DNA of 64,000 nucleotides from Uranotaenia lowii (GCF_029784155.1 NC_073693.1:111166683-111230682), one strand, 5' to 3'. Positions 1 to 12,377 are shown, counted from the stretch's first letter. Notes: generated by a model not told the origin, from the letters alone. Numbers and translations: made by a program.

Positions 1-582
1 TTTTTTTTTTGGAATTTTTTATTTATTTTCTTCAAAGGTTAGAATCTTGGAATTCGCAAAAGTTTGGAAGATTGGGTTGGTTTGATTCGAGCATAGAATA
101 AGTTTTTTTTAGAAGGCAAATTAATTTATGCTTAAATTCAATAATTTAATAATAAGACTCTTAAATACATATGTAAATGCGAAAATTTTAACCATCGATG
201 AAAGAAAATTCCATGTTTTGTTTCTAAAGGTTTCATAAAATAAAATTTAGCTCACCCTTTAGGCTAAGGACCACTTTTCTAAAGTTACGATTTAATACAA
301 AAACGTTGAATGAGCACTTAAAAATGAGTAACCATATAAGTAGCAAATATAGTTTGTTTGTTTTTTATTCGTATGTGGTTGGGCAAAAAATGTTAGGTAA
401 AAATCAGTCACCAAACCCCCTCTATAGGTCGTTCCTTCCTACGACCCTGATTCTTGGTACTTATATGATCATTCATTTTAAAATTCTTTTAAATAAATAG
501 TCTTTCTTATTTTATAGTTACTTCAAAAATACGTCCTGACATCTTTAGAAGGGTAACTGTATTTGTATAATGAAGCAATAAA
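1..582. other. AT-rich intergenic DNA
   Basis: No gene is visible. The short open frame near 306-500 has no motif and an unremarkable composition. The stretch around 190-460 resembles a diverged stretch near 23500-23760: a shared ATCGATGAAAG and a similar C-rich segment. It is therefore probably an old repeat. Confidence 0.5.
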
Positions 583-584
583 TA

Positions 585-1424
585 CCGTAAACTGGGGAAA
601 CTTTGATCACCGGGGTAACTTTGATAATCATGAAATTTTCGCAGATAATCATCATTAACTCAGTCTGAAATGAAAATATCTAAAAACTGAACAAACGCCT
701 CTCCTGATAAAATGATAGCATTTGTTGTTTTATATGAAAGTTTAACTTATTCCCTTTGTATAGGTATAGTTTTGGAGTTATTTTCATGGTCATTCTATGA
801 TAATTTTTCGATATTAAAAAAAAAACAGACACTTTGTATGAGAAGCCAGTATAAAAAAAATGGTTAGCGAGGAAGAATGACCTTTATGGGTTAAATTCCT
901 ATAAAAAGAAAAAAAATTGTTCATTCGCTATCAAATGACTAAGTTTCAATAAAAAAGAACTGAGGAGCAGTAGGAGGACCTAGGGAATTGCATGAAGGTA
1001 AAATTTCATTTGTTTTTTAGTCCAAAAAATATTGAGAAAATATATGCAGCAACTCTGTTCATCTTTTGAGTATATTTGTTTTAAAAAAAACGTTGAAAAA
1101 TTCAATTGAGTCCAAACAAAAAAAAACTTTTATTGATGATTTGAGCCTTCTGTGCTAATTGGCATCAAAGAAACAATTTTGAAGATGTTGAGATATGTTA
1201 AGACCATAGTGATCAAAGTTACCCCGAAACATGAAATCTGGTTTTGTAACAAACATTTAGCTATATCCTCTAATGTCGTTTGAATATACTGCTATCAATT
1301 TTCATGCTGTATACTCCTTACCTCAGTAAGTATTTTTAAACTTTTTAGTGTTCCAAAAAAGCAACCCCTTCCAAAATATTCGGAAATGAATTAAAAATGT
1401 GATCAAAGTTCCCCCAGTTTGCGG
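585..1424. mobile_element. 840-bp TIR element (MITE-like) with G-rich ends and TA target duplication
   Basis: The left end begins CCGTAAACTGGGGAAACTTT at 585. The right end, read on the other strand from 1424, begins CCGCAAACTGGGGGAACTTT. Both are flanked by TA (583-584 and 1425-1426), as Tc1/mariner-type insertions usually are. A degenerate copy of the terminal motif recurs inside in both orientations (gatcaccggggtaacttt near 605 and gtgatcaaagttaccccg near 1208). No transposase frame is present, so the element is non-autonomous. The superfamily assignment rests only on the TA duplication. Confidence 0.6.
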
Positions 1425-1426
1425 TA

Positions 1427-3706
1427 CCTAAAAGGCTTGATTAAGGATTTTGATTTTAGCAAGTGATTTTTTTTTTGGAAAGCCTTTCATTTCTTTAAAA
1501 ACAAAACTTATTATGTGCTCATATTAAATAGCTAAATATACCACACCCAACTACAAAATGTTTAAATAAATTCAATCTTTTCAATCATCTAGGAAAATCA
1601 ATCATATTTTAAAAAAGAAAAAGATAGAGCTAAATTTTTTTCGGTTCAGGCTTGATTCTTGCAAACTTGATTCAGTTTAAAACTTTATTTTGGAATTTGA
1701 CTTTTGCAAAAATTAAAGTTGCAATATTTATAAAGTACAGAAATTCATCGAGGAAATAGCGCATTCCCTGCAGATTTTTTAACGTGAAGATTTCGTGTTT
1801 CTTTGTCAGTAATATTTAAAAAATCAATTCCATAAAAAATAATCCTATGCATGATTTTAAAAAAAATAAATATCAGGTGCCTTAATTAAAACAGCATATG
1901 TAAAATAAATAAAATTATTTTTAATCTTCGTGATTCTCAGCTAAGTTTTATTTACAAACTGACTTGGATAAAAATTTGAAATTTTGAAATTGGATTAATA
2001 ATCAATTTTATGAATCTGTTATCTCCTACGATTTGAATTCATCATCGAATTAATCATCTTGATATTTTCATCTTGATTGCATAACTCATTAACTAGCCTA
2101 CTCTGAATCTAAATTTCAAATGTTAACTAATATTCTGAACCTGAATTTAAGTTGTTTTTGGATCTGTTTTCAAAATTCAATTTTGTTTCCAAATATAAAT
2201 TCCAGTTTGGAATTTAAAAAATGAACCAAGGAGTAAAATTTAATCAAGCATTCCAAATTGTCTAGATTTATCAAGGCTCTCCCGGTTTTGCAATGAAATT
2301 TTCGAGACAAATCCGGTCCGCCCCGAATGCCCGGATATATGAGAAAACAGTTGGGATTTTGTCTGGTTTTATCAACATTGTTTGGTAAATCAGACAAATA
2401 TCTAAAATTCAGTCATGTTTCAAACGTCCAAACAAGTTTTTTTTTAAAGTTTGTTTCATTCAAATAATCCATTTTTTCTGATTGCCTTAAATAAATTGAA
2501 CGCTTCTAATGTGCTTCGACAAGTAAATTAAATTTGAAATATAGGTTTAAAAAAAATTCCAAGAATTTTCCGGCCGGGTAACGTCTTGTAATTCTGAAAC
2601 GCTCAATTTTTTTGGTTTCAATCTGAACTCATTATTTGAATAATTATTTGTTAACCCGATTTGTGAAACGGAATTAAAATATAAATACGATGATTCTGAG
2701 TTTTAAATTCAAGATCGTCATTTTAATACTTTGTTTAGTTTGATCTCTGCAAAGAAAATAAGTTTAAAAACATAGAATCTGAATATGAAACGAAAATTCA
2801 GTATGGTTTCTTTCATTGTTTTTTTCATTTTCGGAAATTATAGTCCAAATATTTAACATGCATATGAGATTCGAAAATCGTAAATCAATTTTTTTTTGAT
2901 TTTTTAAAACTGTAGAAAAATTTTGGATTTAGGATTAGTTTTCGAGATTTTGACAGATACTGTGATGTTAATCATATCAAAATCTATATTGTCAATTGCA
3001 TGAATTTTTAGACTATTGAGAGAACCTGATTTGACAGGTAACAATTCCGCACTCACTAACACCATCACATTCTTTAAGGGCGATGGGCGAGCTCGCAATC
3101 CCGGTATACGTTTTTTCATGTGTTAAACAGAGAAAGCAATAGCCTTAACTCCAATTTCACTCCGATTAGCTGTCATTCTTATGGAAATCTGTGTAAGAGT
3201 AAAGAGCAAGCTTTATTCTTTTTAGTAGGCCCAAGCCCAATATAAACTATCATGTACTAAAAGTTGATAAGGGACTATATGAAAAAAGGACCTACATCAG
3301 AGTTCAGTTACTTCAAATTATTTCTACCAAAAAATCAACTTTTATACGCACCGTTGCCGTCCTTAACAAACTGCGCAGATTGCACCTATTAGACCCCCGG
3401 GCAAATAATTTGCACGCAGTAAAATCTGCTCACAAACCTATACATAGACAATGAAACATATCGATATTTTTTTTACATCTTTGGATAAAATTGAATTAAA
3501 AACAATTGCGACTGGTGTGTCAGTAAAAGTTGTCAGTGAATCCATAATTTTTTGGCTAATTTTTCAGTAATTCGAAAAACGCCCGAATAATGCATGATTT
3601 ATTTGTTCCACTTACATTCTCGTACCCGAATGTACAGAATGCATTCTGTTTTCTGTTCGTTTCTTTTCATTTGTTGATCGGTCAATTTTCGTTATTAAAC
3701 TCCTTG
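1427..3706. other. AT-rich intergenic DNA with an old repeat fragment
   Basis: No gene is supported. A fragment at about 2270-2400 carries the cccgg/ccggat vocabulary of the MITE family best preserved at 41706-42206. The rest is AT-rich with many homopolymer runs and no readable structure. Confidence 0.45.
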
Positions 3707-4751
3707 CCCGAATAGACTTGAACCGTGAAAAAACCATGAAGTTCATGTTCACATTACCATCAAATGTATGGTTGGCACAATCATTTCTATGGTCCACGAT
3801 ACCGTGAATGCACATTGAAATTCATAGTTTACGACCATACATTTCATTGTTTTGACGAAAATAACCATGAAAAAGGGGTATTGTTATGCAGCGTGACCAT
3901 GAAAAAAATGACGATTTTCCATACATTCAGATGCCCAAAAATATTAAGTTCATGGTAATTACAGCTTCCATTTATTCATAGTAGAACCATGAAAATCTTT
4001 TTATTTTCATTGTTAACCCACTGAAATAAAAAAAAAATGCACGTGGTGGAATTTCATTTTATATTTTTTGGCTGTCATCATTTTTATAGAACGGTTTAAT
4101 TAAAAATAGATTAATTTATTTACATTTATAATTTATTTTTAACACTTGTTTCACATATCCCGGTTGATAATCCGGGTTTTTAGAAGAAGAAAAAATTAAT
4201 ACACTGGGATACACAAAATTGGAACTTATTTGATTGATTTTCATGATCTGCACTGCGCACCGGCTCACTACCTTTCGCGGAATTATTCTCGGGAAACGGC
4301 TCTGGAACCCATTCTAACCCCAGGCTCCGGATATGCGAATAATAAGCACGGGTTGTGCCATGCATGCGCCCACGTCTTAAGCACTTAGCTCTGTGATACT
4401 CATGCTCTCTCCATCTGCCCCTGGAAGAAAATAATTCACAAATAACTTTTAAGTCTTATGTAAAATACAAGTACTCACCGCGCTACCACCAGAATCCGTG
4501 CCGTCTCCTTCCGATTCCAATCTTTCAGCTATTTCCAGCTGAAATTGTCCGGAATAACCCGGTTCCGACCATAGAAAATATTAAATATGGCGCCCATTGG
4601 AATGGAAATTTTCCTCTATGCAACAAACCGTACACGCTCATCTTGAAGTCCCAGCTGTCTAGGTAATACATACAGTGAAATGTTATGTATTAACCATATT
4701 TTTCATGGTTATCGCCATATTTATGGTAATCTATATATATAAAAATGGATT

Positions 4752-4752
<1 letters not shown>

Positions 4753-4784
<32 letters not shown>
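4753..4784 (+). repeat. (CTGT)8 microsatellite
   Basis: Eight uninterrupted copies of CTGT sit close to the 5-prime end of the Helitron. Tetranucleotide runs at this position are a feature of the family rather than an independent locus. Confidence 0.9.
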
Positions 4785-6510
4785 TCCCTATAGACTCGGA
4801 AACTACTGAACCGATTTGCGTGAAACTTGGCAGGTGGGGTTGTTGGAGGCAGGGGAAGGTTCCTATTATGGTTTGAGACCCCTCCCTCTCTCATGAAGGG
4901 GGGGAGGGGCCTCCCAAACAAAAGACAATTTTTTGCATAACTCGAGAATCCATCAAGCAAATGGTATCGAATTTAGCATGGGGTGGTATTTGGGAACGAG
5001 GAATATTTCTATGAATATAAGGTACCCCTCCCTCCTCTCAGTGGGGTGATAGGAAAGGGGGAGGGGGGCTACCTTACAATTTTTCATATAACTCGAAAAC
5101 TAATCAAGATATTGGAACCAAATTTGTGCACGGAAAGGTATTTGTATACGAAAAATATTTCAATGATTATTTTAGACCCCTCCCGCTTTCCAGTTTAAAG
5201 GGGGAGGGGCCTCTTTCATATTTTTTTACATAACTCAAAAACTAATAAAGCGAATGGAACCAAATTTGGCATGAGAAGGTAGTTGGATGCGGAAAATATT
5301 TCTATGATTATTTGAGACCCCTCCCTCTTTCCATTAGGGAGATATAAAGTGGGGAGGGGCCTCTTTATATAATTTTTTACATAGCTCAAAAACTAATTAA
5401 GGAAATGGAACCAAATTTGGCATGGGCGGGTATTTGGGAACGTGACATGTTCTAATGATTGTTTGAGACCCCTTCCTTCTTCCAGCGAGGAGAAAGGAAA
5501 GAAGGAGGAGAGTTTCATACAGTTTTTACTGCATAACTCAAGACTACAACAGCAAATGGAACCAAATTTGGCATGGAACGATATTTGGATACGAAAATTG
5601 CTTCTATGAATCCTTCACTCCTTCAAAGAGGTGGATGAAAGGGAGGAGGAGAGGTCTCCCTTACAGTTTTCAGTATAACTGGAGAGTTGATCGAACAAAC
5701 TGAACCATATTTGGCATGTGAGAGTATTTGAATACGAGGAATGTTTCTATTATAAATTGAAGCCCCATTTTTTTTACAGCGGAAAGATATTAATGGGGAA
5801 AGGGGGCATCCATACAATTTTTTTGCATAACTCGAGAATAAATTGAGCAAATGAAACTAAATTTGGCATCAAAAAGTATTTGAGAACGAAAAATATTTTT
5901 TCTATGTGAAACAATTCCTTTCTTGCAGTAGGATGATAGAATTGGGAATATAAGAAGGAAAGGGAAGGCTTATATTTTACTTTTTTTTTTTACAAAATCC
6001 GAAAAATGGACAAAACTTAACATGGAAAATCATTTTGCTATGATTCTATGAATATCTGACACACCATCCTCCTTTCAGTGAGTAGGTACATAGAAGGAGA
6101 GGTGTGAGCCCAATACAATTTTGTTAGCATAAGTTCTCAATTTATGCAAACGAAACCAACAAATGGAAATAAATATGGCATGGAAAGGTATTTGTTTACA
6201 AGATATCTTTCTAAATAGTTATAGATATAGACTCCTACGCTTTACAGTTTAGAGAGGGGAAGAAAGGAGGATGCTCCTTATAAATTATGTTGTAAAGCAT
6301 CAAAACTTATCAACCAATGGAGTTATATTTGATATAAGAGGATTTTTGGGCACGCAAAATGGGTATGATTATTAAAGACGACGACCTTCATTCAGCAGGG
6401 GGTGAAGGGAAGAACAGGGGAGGCTCTCTTATCAGTTTTTAGCATAAATCCAGAGAATATCAAGCAAAAACAACCATATTTTATAAGTTAGATTGTTTGC
6501 GTACGATACA
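4785..6510 (+). repeat. Tandem array of about 12 diverged units, period about 150 bp
   Basis: A unit containing 'ataactcgaaaactaatcaa', 'atggaaccaaatttggcatg', 'ggtatttggatacg' and 'gagacccctccct' recurs. Starts are near 4785, 4936, 5088, 5230, 5379, 5531, 5671, 5826, 5990, 6130, 6290 and 6442. Units in the middle of the array are most alike and those near the 3-prime end are most diverged. No unit keeps an open frame, so this is a non-coding expansion of the Helitron body. Confidence 0.8.
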
Positions 6511-6864
6511 TTTGAGACCCTCCTTAAAGATGCAGATTAAAATTATCAGATCTTTAACACCAATTTATAGATCAAAATTCATAAAATTAGTTTAAGTCAT
6601 CTTTGTGTTGCAATTCGAAACTCCAACTGCAGCTCTCATTTTAAACAGTTTTAAAATAATGTCAACAAAACAATAAAAGTTTGAATAATTTCTGAAAATA
6701 TAATTTGTTTTGGAAAGGTGTAGCAAAGCACACCGGGTCAGCTAGTTTCACAATAAAACCCAAATTTTACTTTTTAAAGGGATTGAGATTTTACATTGTT
6801 TTTCATTGTTAAGACGAAAACCATTGTTATTACAATGTAGAACCATGGTCTTGGTCTATTCGGG

Positions 6865-7443
6865 TGGTTTGCATTTCATAATAATTTTCGCCAAAACAAT
6901 AACAATTATGCCGTTTGGAAATGTGATTCGAAAATCAGAAGCGAGTAACGGCTGATTTGAAAAACTGACACGGGTTGTCTATGTGTGCGTCAGTGCGAAA
7001 ATATTTCTGCGTGGAAATTATTTGCACAGGAGTCTAAATAGGTGCAATTTCCGCAATAACACTCTTCATTTAAATGATTTGGTTTCGGAAACCTGGGAAC
7101 CCAAAATTTGGACCGATATTTTTAGCTCGTGTAGATCATTCAGCGGTCCCAGTGAGGTTTAACTTAGTTATTGATCTTCAACAGATCGAAAAAGTGATAA
7201 GTACAAAACCAGTCACTGCTGCTTGTTATGATTATGATGTTTTTTTTTATGATTTATTTTTTTTTCGACGACCAACATATAAATCCAGTTCAGTCGGTAA
7301 ACGTATCGCATTGTTGTTGCTGTTGATAGATACGAATGCAATCACTTTTTCAGTTGATCTGAACTGGTCAAATGAGATGGATTAAGTAGTATGTTCGGGT
7401 AAACTGAAATGCTTCAAAGTTTGTTGATCGTAGTTCATCAACT
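6865..7443. other. Intergenic DNA before the tRNA
   Basis: No gene is supported. An open frame at 7074-7385 lacks recognisable motifs and has low-complexity T-rich content, so it is not called. The stretch may hold upstream sequence of the tRNA, whose own promoter boxes are internal. Confidence 0.4.
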
Positions 7444-7515
7444 GGTTCCATGGTGTAATGGTTAGCACTCAGGACTCTGAATCCTGCGATCCGAGTTCAA
7501 ATCTCGGTGGAACCT
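7444..7515 (+). tRNA. tRNA-Gln (anticodon CTG)
   Basis: A complete 72-nt cloverleaf can be drawn. The acceptor stem GGTTCCA pairs with TGGAACC, followed by discriminator T. The D arm is GTGT...GCAC. The anticodon stem CAGGA/TCCTG holds loop CTCTGAA with anticodon CTG, reading CAG (Gln). The T arm is CCGAG/CTCGG with loop TTCAAAT. There is no intron and no encoded CCA, as expected for a eukaryotic nuclear tRNA. The pol III A and B boxes (tggtgtaatgg, ggttcaaatc-like) are intact, so the gene is probably functional. A short T run at about 7527-7533 could terminate transcription. Confidence 0.95.
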
Positions 7516-9635
7516 AGATGTCATTATTTTTTGCAAGTATTTGATTGACATAAAATTGTTGGTCTCCAATGACAAATTTTTAAGGTCATATGGAACTTGA
7601 CGTTTTAACTTTGTTGATTCAATTAATGAATCATGGGAAATGCTGTTTTTATACAATTATTAGCGTTACTGATAACAACTCAATAGAGTATATGAGTCAT
7701 GCTGATGAAATAGGAATGGAATTGTTCTGGTAGAATAACAAATAACATTTGTACAGCACGCCACTTTAGCTTACAACTTATTTTTAAAAATCAGTTCAAG
7801 CAACAAGCTTCTTATCAAATTTATGGAGAGTTTTATTTACATTCGCAATGGAACGATTCCGAGTAGGATCAACTTTACAGCGAAACACTTAGTTCACAAC
7901 TCATTGATTACTATTCAACAGCGCCAATAAGAAGAACTTTTCGAATATTCATACCGTAAAGGAGCGTAGAGAATTCCGATATCGTTCAGGCTTTCATTTC
8001 CATAATTTCCCACTCTTGTAGACACACACACAGTCACTCTCACACTTGTTCGGTGTCGGAAAATCGTAAAAATGAAAATGAACTCGGAGCCGTCATTAAT
8101 CGGAACACATTTTCACCTCTTTCCGAATGCAATAAAAACAGAAACAGCCGGAACAGAACGGAATGAAGGGGCAAGAAAAATCCGAAACGAACTGCCAACG
8201 CCTTTATTATAATTTTTTTATGTGAGTATTGTCATTTTTTTACAATTCGATAGCGGCAGATTTTGATTTGGGAGTACAGTGGAAGTCGTGGAAAATAAAA
8301 TCGAAATAAAAACAAGCGGGGATCCTTTGAACGGGTTTGGGTTTGAGAAGCGTCTCAATATAGTAGTAGAAAGTCCTCATCGAGGAAAAGTTTTGCACTC
8401 GACAGCTCATCAGAAGGAAAAGGTCAAACGATCAAAACCGTCTATATGGAGAGGAGTAGATGTAGAAAATTTTGAGCCACCCATGTCAAACCACAATGAA
8501 AATTCCATCCATCCAAGAGCTTTTCCTCCGACTTTGAGCGACGACAGCGGGAAGAGTCGAGAATGTTGGGGGCAAAGTGTGCACCTTTCAGTTTAATCGG
8601 AAAAGCATCGAACTTTTGCTGCTACCGGCCTTTGAGTTTTCCGTCGTTGGTCCGGGATGTAGGTATTTGAACTTTGAACAAATATTTAATGTTTTGGAAG
8701 CAAGCAGAGTTCCGTCCGACTTTTACTCTCAAACCGGACCGGATCGGTTTGAATATTTTTATTCTCTGAATGTGCACCCCATGAATACAACGAAAATCCA
8801 ACCAGCTGTAGGTGGAAAAACAATTCACCAACACCACCACAAGCTCTTAAAGTGAGGGAAAAGGCGGAGAGAAATCCATGACTTGCCGGGATCATAAACG
8901 GGGGCACTCTCTCCAGTTTTCCCTTTTTGGACGTTGAAGTTGTCTCCCGAAAAATGGGACGAGCTTTTACGGATTTTTAGTAACTTGTACCTATTACTAG
9001 ACTAGGCAAACGATGAGACGTGGGCAATCATCGTAGGATTTGTCAGAAGCAGCAGCAGCTGTGTCGGTCGGATGGACGAATGGTCTCTCGGAAAAGGTTC
9101 CCCGCCACCGGCTGTCCCATGTATGTGTCCCGTGGTTTGGATGGTGTGTGGTCATAATTTTCCATGTCTACACGTATCATACGCGTCATGTATACCTCTA
9201 TCTGAGGTGTCATTTGTGGCGACAGTGTTGCTTATATTATGGTTCCAAACAGACTTTTCAATACAACATGTTTGTTGTATATTTGTTATCCACCATGGCT
9301 GCACGGATTCTTAGCAGTTTCTGACGTAGTATGTGCTTGCATGCATTTTTAGACTAATAAGTTCGACAAATCTCCAATGCAGCGCGTACACCATACCCGG
9401 ACTTCATAGCTCCGTATGAACTGTTATGAATTTCGAACGAATGAGTCAATCAGGTCTGCTTGTTTACTACAGACTTTTAATAAAACATGGTAGCAAACTA
9501 TTTCTGCTTCATAAAGAGTTTTCATTAACAGTTGTGAAGTCGATTTGGAAAGTAGGCAAAATTCTCTCCTGAATAAATAAAGTGGCGCTCAATACATGGA
9601 TTACATCTGTACATCACTTTATCATTAATACCAGC
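7516..9635. other. Single-copy-looking DNA of more balanced base composition
   Basis: Base composition is less AT-biased than the flanks, especially 8000-9320, and no repeat in this window matches it. Open frames at 8279-8596, 8577-8855 and 9040-9324 overlap one another and lack motifs, signal peptides or supporting splice structure, so none is called. The stretch could hold regulatory DNA or untranslated exons of a neighbouring gene. Confidence 0.35.
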
Positions 9636-9639
9636 GATA

Positions 9640-9802
9640 TTGATTTCCTACATGGACTGCTAGATGGCTTCATTCTTACTTGTTGAATCGTAAAGGCTTC
9701 GTAGACATCCAAGGAACACGCTCTTCTGTATTCTTCCGGCCGCCTGGAGTCAGCTACTTAGGACCGCTTATCTTCATGCTATTTATAAATGACTTAAGGA
9801 GG
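9640..9802 (+). pseudogene. Jockey-like non-LTR reverse transcriptase fragment (5-prime piece)
   Basis: Residues translated around 9680-9797 read NRKGFVDIQG...SYLGPLIFMLFINDL. This is the conserved stretch of a Jockey-type RT just before the catalytic YADD box; the preceding VPQ is altered. The frame is broken upstream and is cut at 9802 by an R1-type insertion. The matching downstream piece, beginning just before YADD, lies at 19955-20061, so about 10 kb of later insertions separate the halves. Confidence 0.65.
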
Positions 9803-10703
9803 CTCTGGGCTGGTAGTTCCACCTCTTCCTGGTCCAGGGCGGAAACGTGTCTGCAAACCCACTAGAGGCCGTCGAAGGGCCAAATCCGCGCGGAAGAAGT
9901 GGTGTACCCGAGGGAGAGCGATCGCCAACTCGTTTTTCGTTTCAGTGAGTATAGATCCGACTCGCAAAACGAGTAGATGCGCAAAATGGTAGCCAATGGT
10001 GGGCCGATCACTTAGAGACGTGTTTAACACGTCAGTGTCAGTGAGGCATAGTATGCTGGAGGTGTCAGGGTTCGACACGCGTTTCGGGAAGTATTGTGCC
10101 TGAACCGCGAGTGCGACCTAATGAGGGCGGTCTACAGATCGATTTGCGCTTCGGGGAGTAAAGCACCCGACTTGAAAAATTGAATAGTTGCGCTGAGTGG
10201 TGACTTAAGTCAACACTACTTGAGAGTTCGGAGGAGTTTGAGTCCTACCCGTGCCTTAGGAGGCTTGACCCCTGACCTGCGTGTTCGAACAGAGAAAGTG
10301 TCGTCGACAACTCGCTATGTGTTTCTGGACTTCTTGGACTTGATCCACGAAGTTAGTAGTGGCGCTGAATGGGGACCTCTTTTTAACACGATGAGATGTC
10401 GGGTGCTAACTCGTCAGAAGAGGGGCTGCGCATCGAGTTGTGTTAGAATGAGGAATTTACTGACAGAAGATTCGGTAACGAGTATTGCCTTGGAGCGCAT
10501 TAGCGCGAAATGACCTCCAAGGTCAGTAGCCCCAGGTGGACTTTATGGCGTAGGCGGTACAGTTTTCCTTAGCATTGTATCATTAGTCGTCCAATTACAC
10601 CCATGGATCAAGAGTAGCAAACTGGGGCGACGCGGTAGCTCGCCGTGCCTTGGAATGCAATCCATAAAATGGATTTACCACCTGGGTTAACAACTAATGA
10701 AAA
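9803..10703 (+). mobile_element. Truncated R1-type insertion flanked by a 16-bp target duplication
   Basis: The 901-bp insert is bounded by AAATGACTTAAGGAGG at 9787-9802 and again at 10704-10719. Its last 180 bp (about 10527-10700) strongly resemble the 3-prime end of a second R1-type copy at 19776-19945, including a shared caatcc-taaaa-ggattta block. It is therefore the 3-prime end of a 5-prime-truncated copy. A target duplication of 14-16 bp suits the R1 clade. No coding capacity remains. Confidence 0.6.
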
Positions 10704-11077
10704 AAATGACTTAAGGAGGGAGGCCAAGTTCCTGAAGCACCAACTGGACACAAAAGGAAAAAGGCTACGGTCCTCACGCAGGAGAAACTCGGGGAGACAG
10801 CGGATATCCATGCCCTGGGCACCACAGTTACCGTCTAGATAAAAAATGAGGTCAAAATGAGGTCAAGAGCGCATTGAAGGACCTGTGCAAGATCGAGACG
10901 AAACAGATCTCGATCACGATGCGGGAAGGATTTCCCAAATCCGGAACCCGGGTGGCAATTGCGAAACTTCCGGTTGCGGCAGTAAACGCAGTAATGAAGT
11001 GTAGGCGGCTAAAGGTGGGGTGGTCTATCTGCCAGATATCCATCCACCAGCATGGTGTTTCCGCTGTGTTGGTTTAA
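10645..11077 (+). pseudogene. R1-like ORF1 (Gag) remnant
   Basis: Two overlapping frames carry pieces of an R1-type ORF1: a basic stretch (REAKFLKHQL) and, at 10874-11077, MREGFPKSGTRVAIAKLP followed by CRRLKVGWSICQI. The latter resembles the segment just before the CCHC zinc knuckles of R1 elements; the knuckles themselves are missing. Stops near 10840 and 11077 break the frame. The product would be a nucleic-acid-binding ORF1 protein if intact; here it is a relic. Confidence 0.45.
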
Positions 11078-12377
11078 CCTCAACCACTGCCACTCAATAA
11101 TTGGGTAACCGATAAAGCCAAACTGGCCGCGATATGGGTGACAGGAAGATACCCCACGAAAGAGTATCGGTAAGAAAGTAAGGGGGGAGACGGGCCTGCA
11201 AGGTCTGCCTTCTGCAGGGCAATTAAGGCGAGCAAAAAGCCACGTTTAAGGCAACTTTGTGAGGACGCCAACGACAACCTCTAGAGCGACACTTACAAAA
11301 TTGTCATGGCCAAGAATCGGTGCGGAGAAATGCCGCAGGAAACATACCCGATCAAACTGCGCGAAATCGTCAACGAGCTGTTTCCACAGTTCCCATGGAA
11401 CACCCTGAAATGTTTCGGTCATCACTGCAACACTGTAGAGATGAGAGGGTCTTTCCTGATGGGTGGAAGCGGCAGCAATTGGTGCTCTTACCAAAACAGG
11501 GAAATCCACCAGGTGATCCATCAGCATATCGCCTGCTGGAGAAGGTGGTCCAGAGCAGGATACAGCTCGAGGATGTGAACGGCCTTTTCGATAAATTTGG
11601 TTTTCGGAAAGGCAGTAGTACGGTGGATGCCATTCGACTAGTCATCGAAGGAGCAAACGAAACCTGGCTGAAAAAGAGAAGAGGAGACCAGTTTTGCGCA
11701 GTGGTCACCCTAGACGTAAAGAACGCCTTCAACACCGTCAGTTGGGCAGCGATTGCTTGGTCGCTCATTCGTATGAGGATTCCGTCATATATCTGTTTGA
11801 TGTTGAAGTGTTGCTTTCATAACCGCCAACTACAGAATATGACCAGCGAGGGATTGGAAACAGTGAGTGTTTCGGCAGGGGTTCCACAAGTTTGATACTT
11901 GGCCGGGTATCGTGGAATATTGTCTACGGCAAACTGCTGAGACTGAGTCTTCCAACGCGAGTAAGACTTGCGGGATACCTCCACTGCCGCGGAGTATCTG
12001 AGTAGAGCGCGCTCCCTACGGCGGTCGACTTCACAGTCGAACTCATATGGGAAAGAGTATTCACGCCGCAGAATACTCTCGGATAGAGTGACTTCACGTA
12101 GTCGGCGGGTATGTCACTTGAGTCGGTGTAGGATGACGTCTTCGCTGGGAATCATCCGAGTAGTTTCGTATAGCTCCGGAAGTGTGCTGTGACAGGAGTG
12201 AGTCTAGGATGAGCTGCTCTCGATTGGCACAAGAACGGGCAAATTGGAGAGGGCCTTGATCCAAACCAAGCGGAGCCAAGACCTCAAGTCGTTAGAGGAG
12301 AGGTCATTGGTCTCTTGCAGTGGTCTCGAACAGAAGCGGAGCGCACGATAGTCGTGGTAACCAAGCGAGCTTCGAGT
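10720..12377 (+). mobile_element. Degenerate R1-clade non-LTR retrotransposon (5-prime part)
   Basis: Fragments of an R1-like ORF1 (about 10700-11070) and ORF2 (about 11170-11950) can be read, with a deletion between them. The copy is interrupted at 12377 by LTR element E1 and resumes at 19596, with its 3-prime end near 19945. Several frameshifts and stops make it inactive. Confidence 0.6.
11170..11960 (+). pseudogene. R1-like ORF2 reverse transcriptase remnant
   Basis: The frame at 11320-11895 reads FPDGWKRQQLVLLPK, FGFRKGSSTVDAIRLV, AVVTLDVKNAFNTVSW and ends at SAGVPQ. These are the fingers and first palm motifs of an R1-clade RT; the LDVKNAFNTV box holds the first catalytic aspartate. The reading frame shifts just after GVPQ and continues as a short RT-like stretch to about 11960. 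The second palm motif (YADD) is gone. Upstream (about 11200-11300) a frame resembles the end of the R1 linker region. The copy is inactive. Confidence 0.65.

Larger units (their letters stand above)
4730..6746 (+). mobile_element. Non-autonomous Helitron
   Basis: It starts with TC (TCTATATATATAAAAATGG at 4730) and ends with CTAGT (6742-6746). It is inserted precisely between an A (4729) and a T (6747). A short hairpin, GGTGT/ACACC around an 8-nt loop, lies just before the terminal gggtcagCTAGT. These are the classical Helitron hallmarks, and the 5-prime start resembles abundant arthropod families that share this opening. No Rep/helicase is encoded. The body is almost entirely a tandem array (separate entry). 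It is inserted within the CCCGAATAGAC TIR element and is therefore the younger of the two. Confidence 0.75.
3707..6864. mobile_element. TIR element with CCCGAATAGAC ends, later split by a Helitron
   Basis: The left end reads CCCGAATAGACTTGAACCGTG at 3707; the right end on the opposite strand reads CCCGAATAGACCAAGACCATG from 6864. The first 11 bases match perfectly. Removing the internal Helitron (4730-6746) leaves about 1.14 kb without coding capacity. The interior is filled with the motif accatga and its complement in both orientations, so single strands could fold extensively. No convincing target duplication was found, so superfamily is unknown. Confidence 0.5.

Noticed and set aside
7074..7385. 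Open frame of 103 codons upstream of the tRNA
   Set aside because: It is a T-rich, low-complexity translation without motif or supporting context.
8279..8855. Open frames of 105 and 92 codons in non-repetitive DNA
   Set aside because: They overlap each other and opposite-strand frames, carry no recognisable motif or signal peptide, and no splice signals link them to a larger gene.
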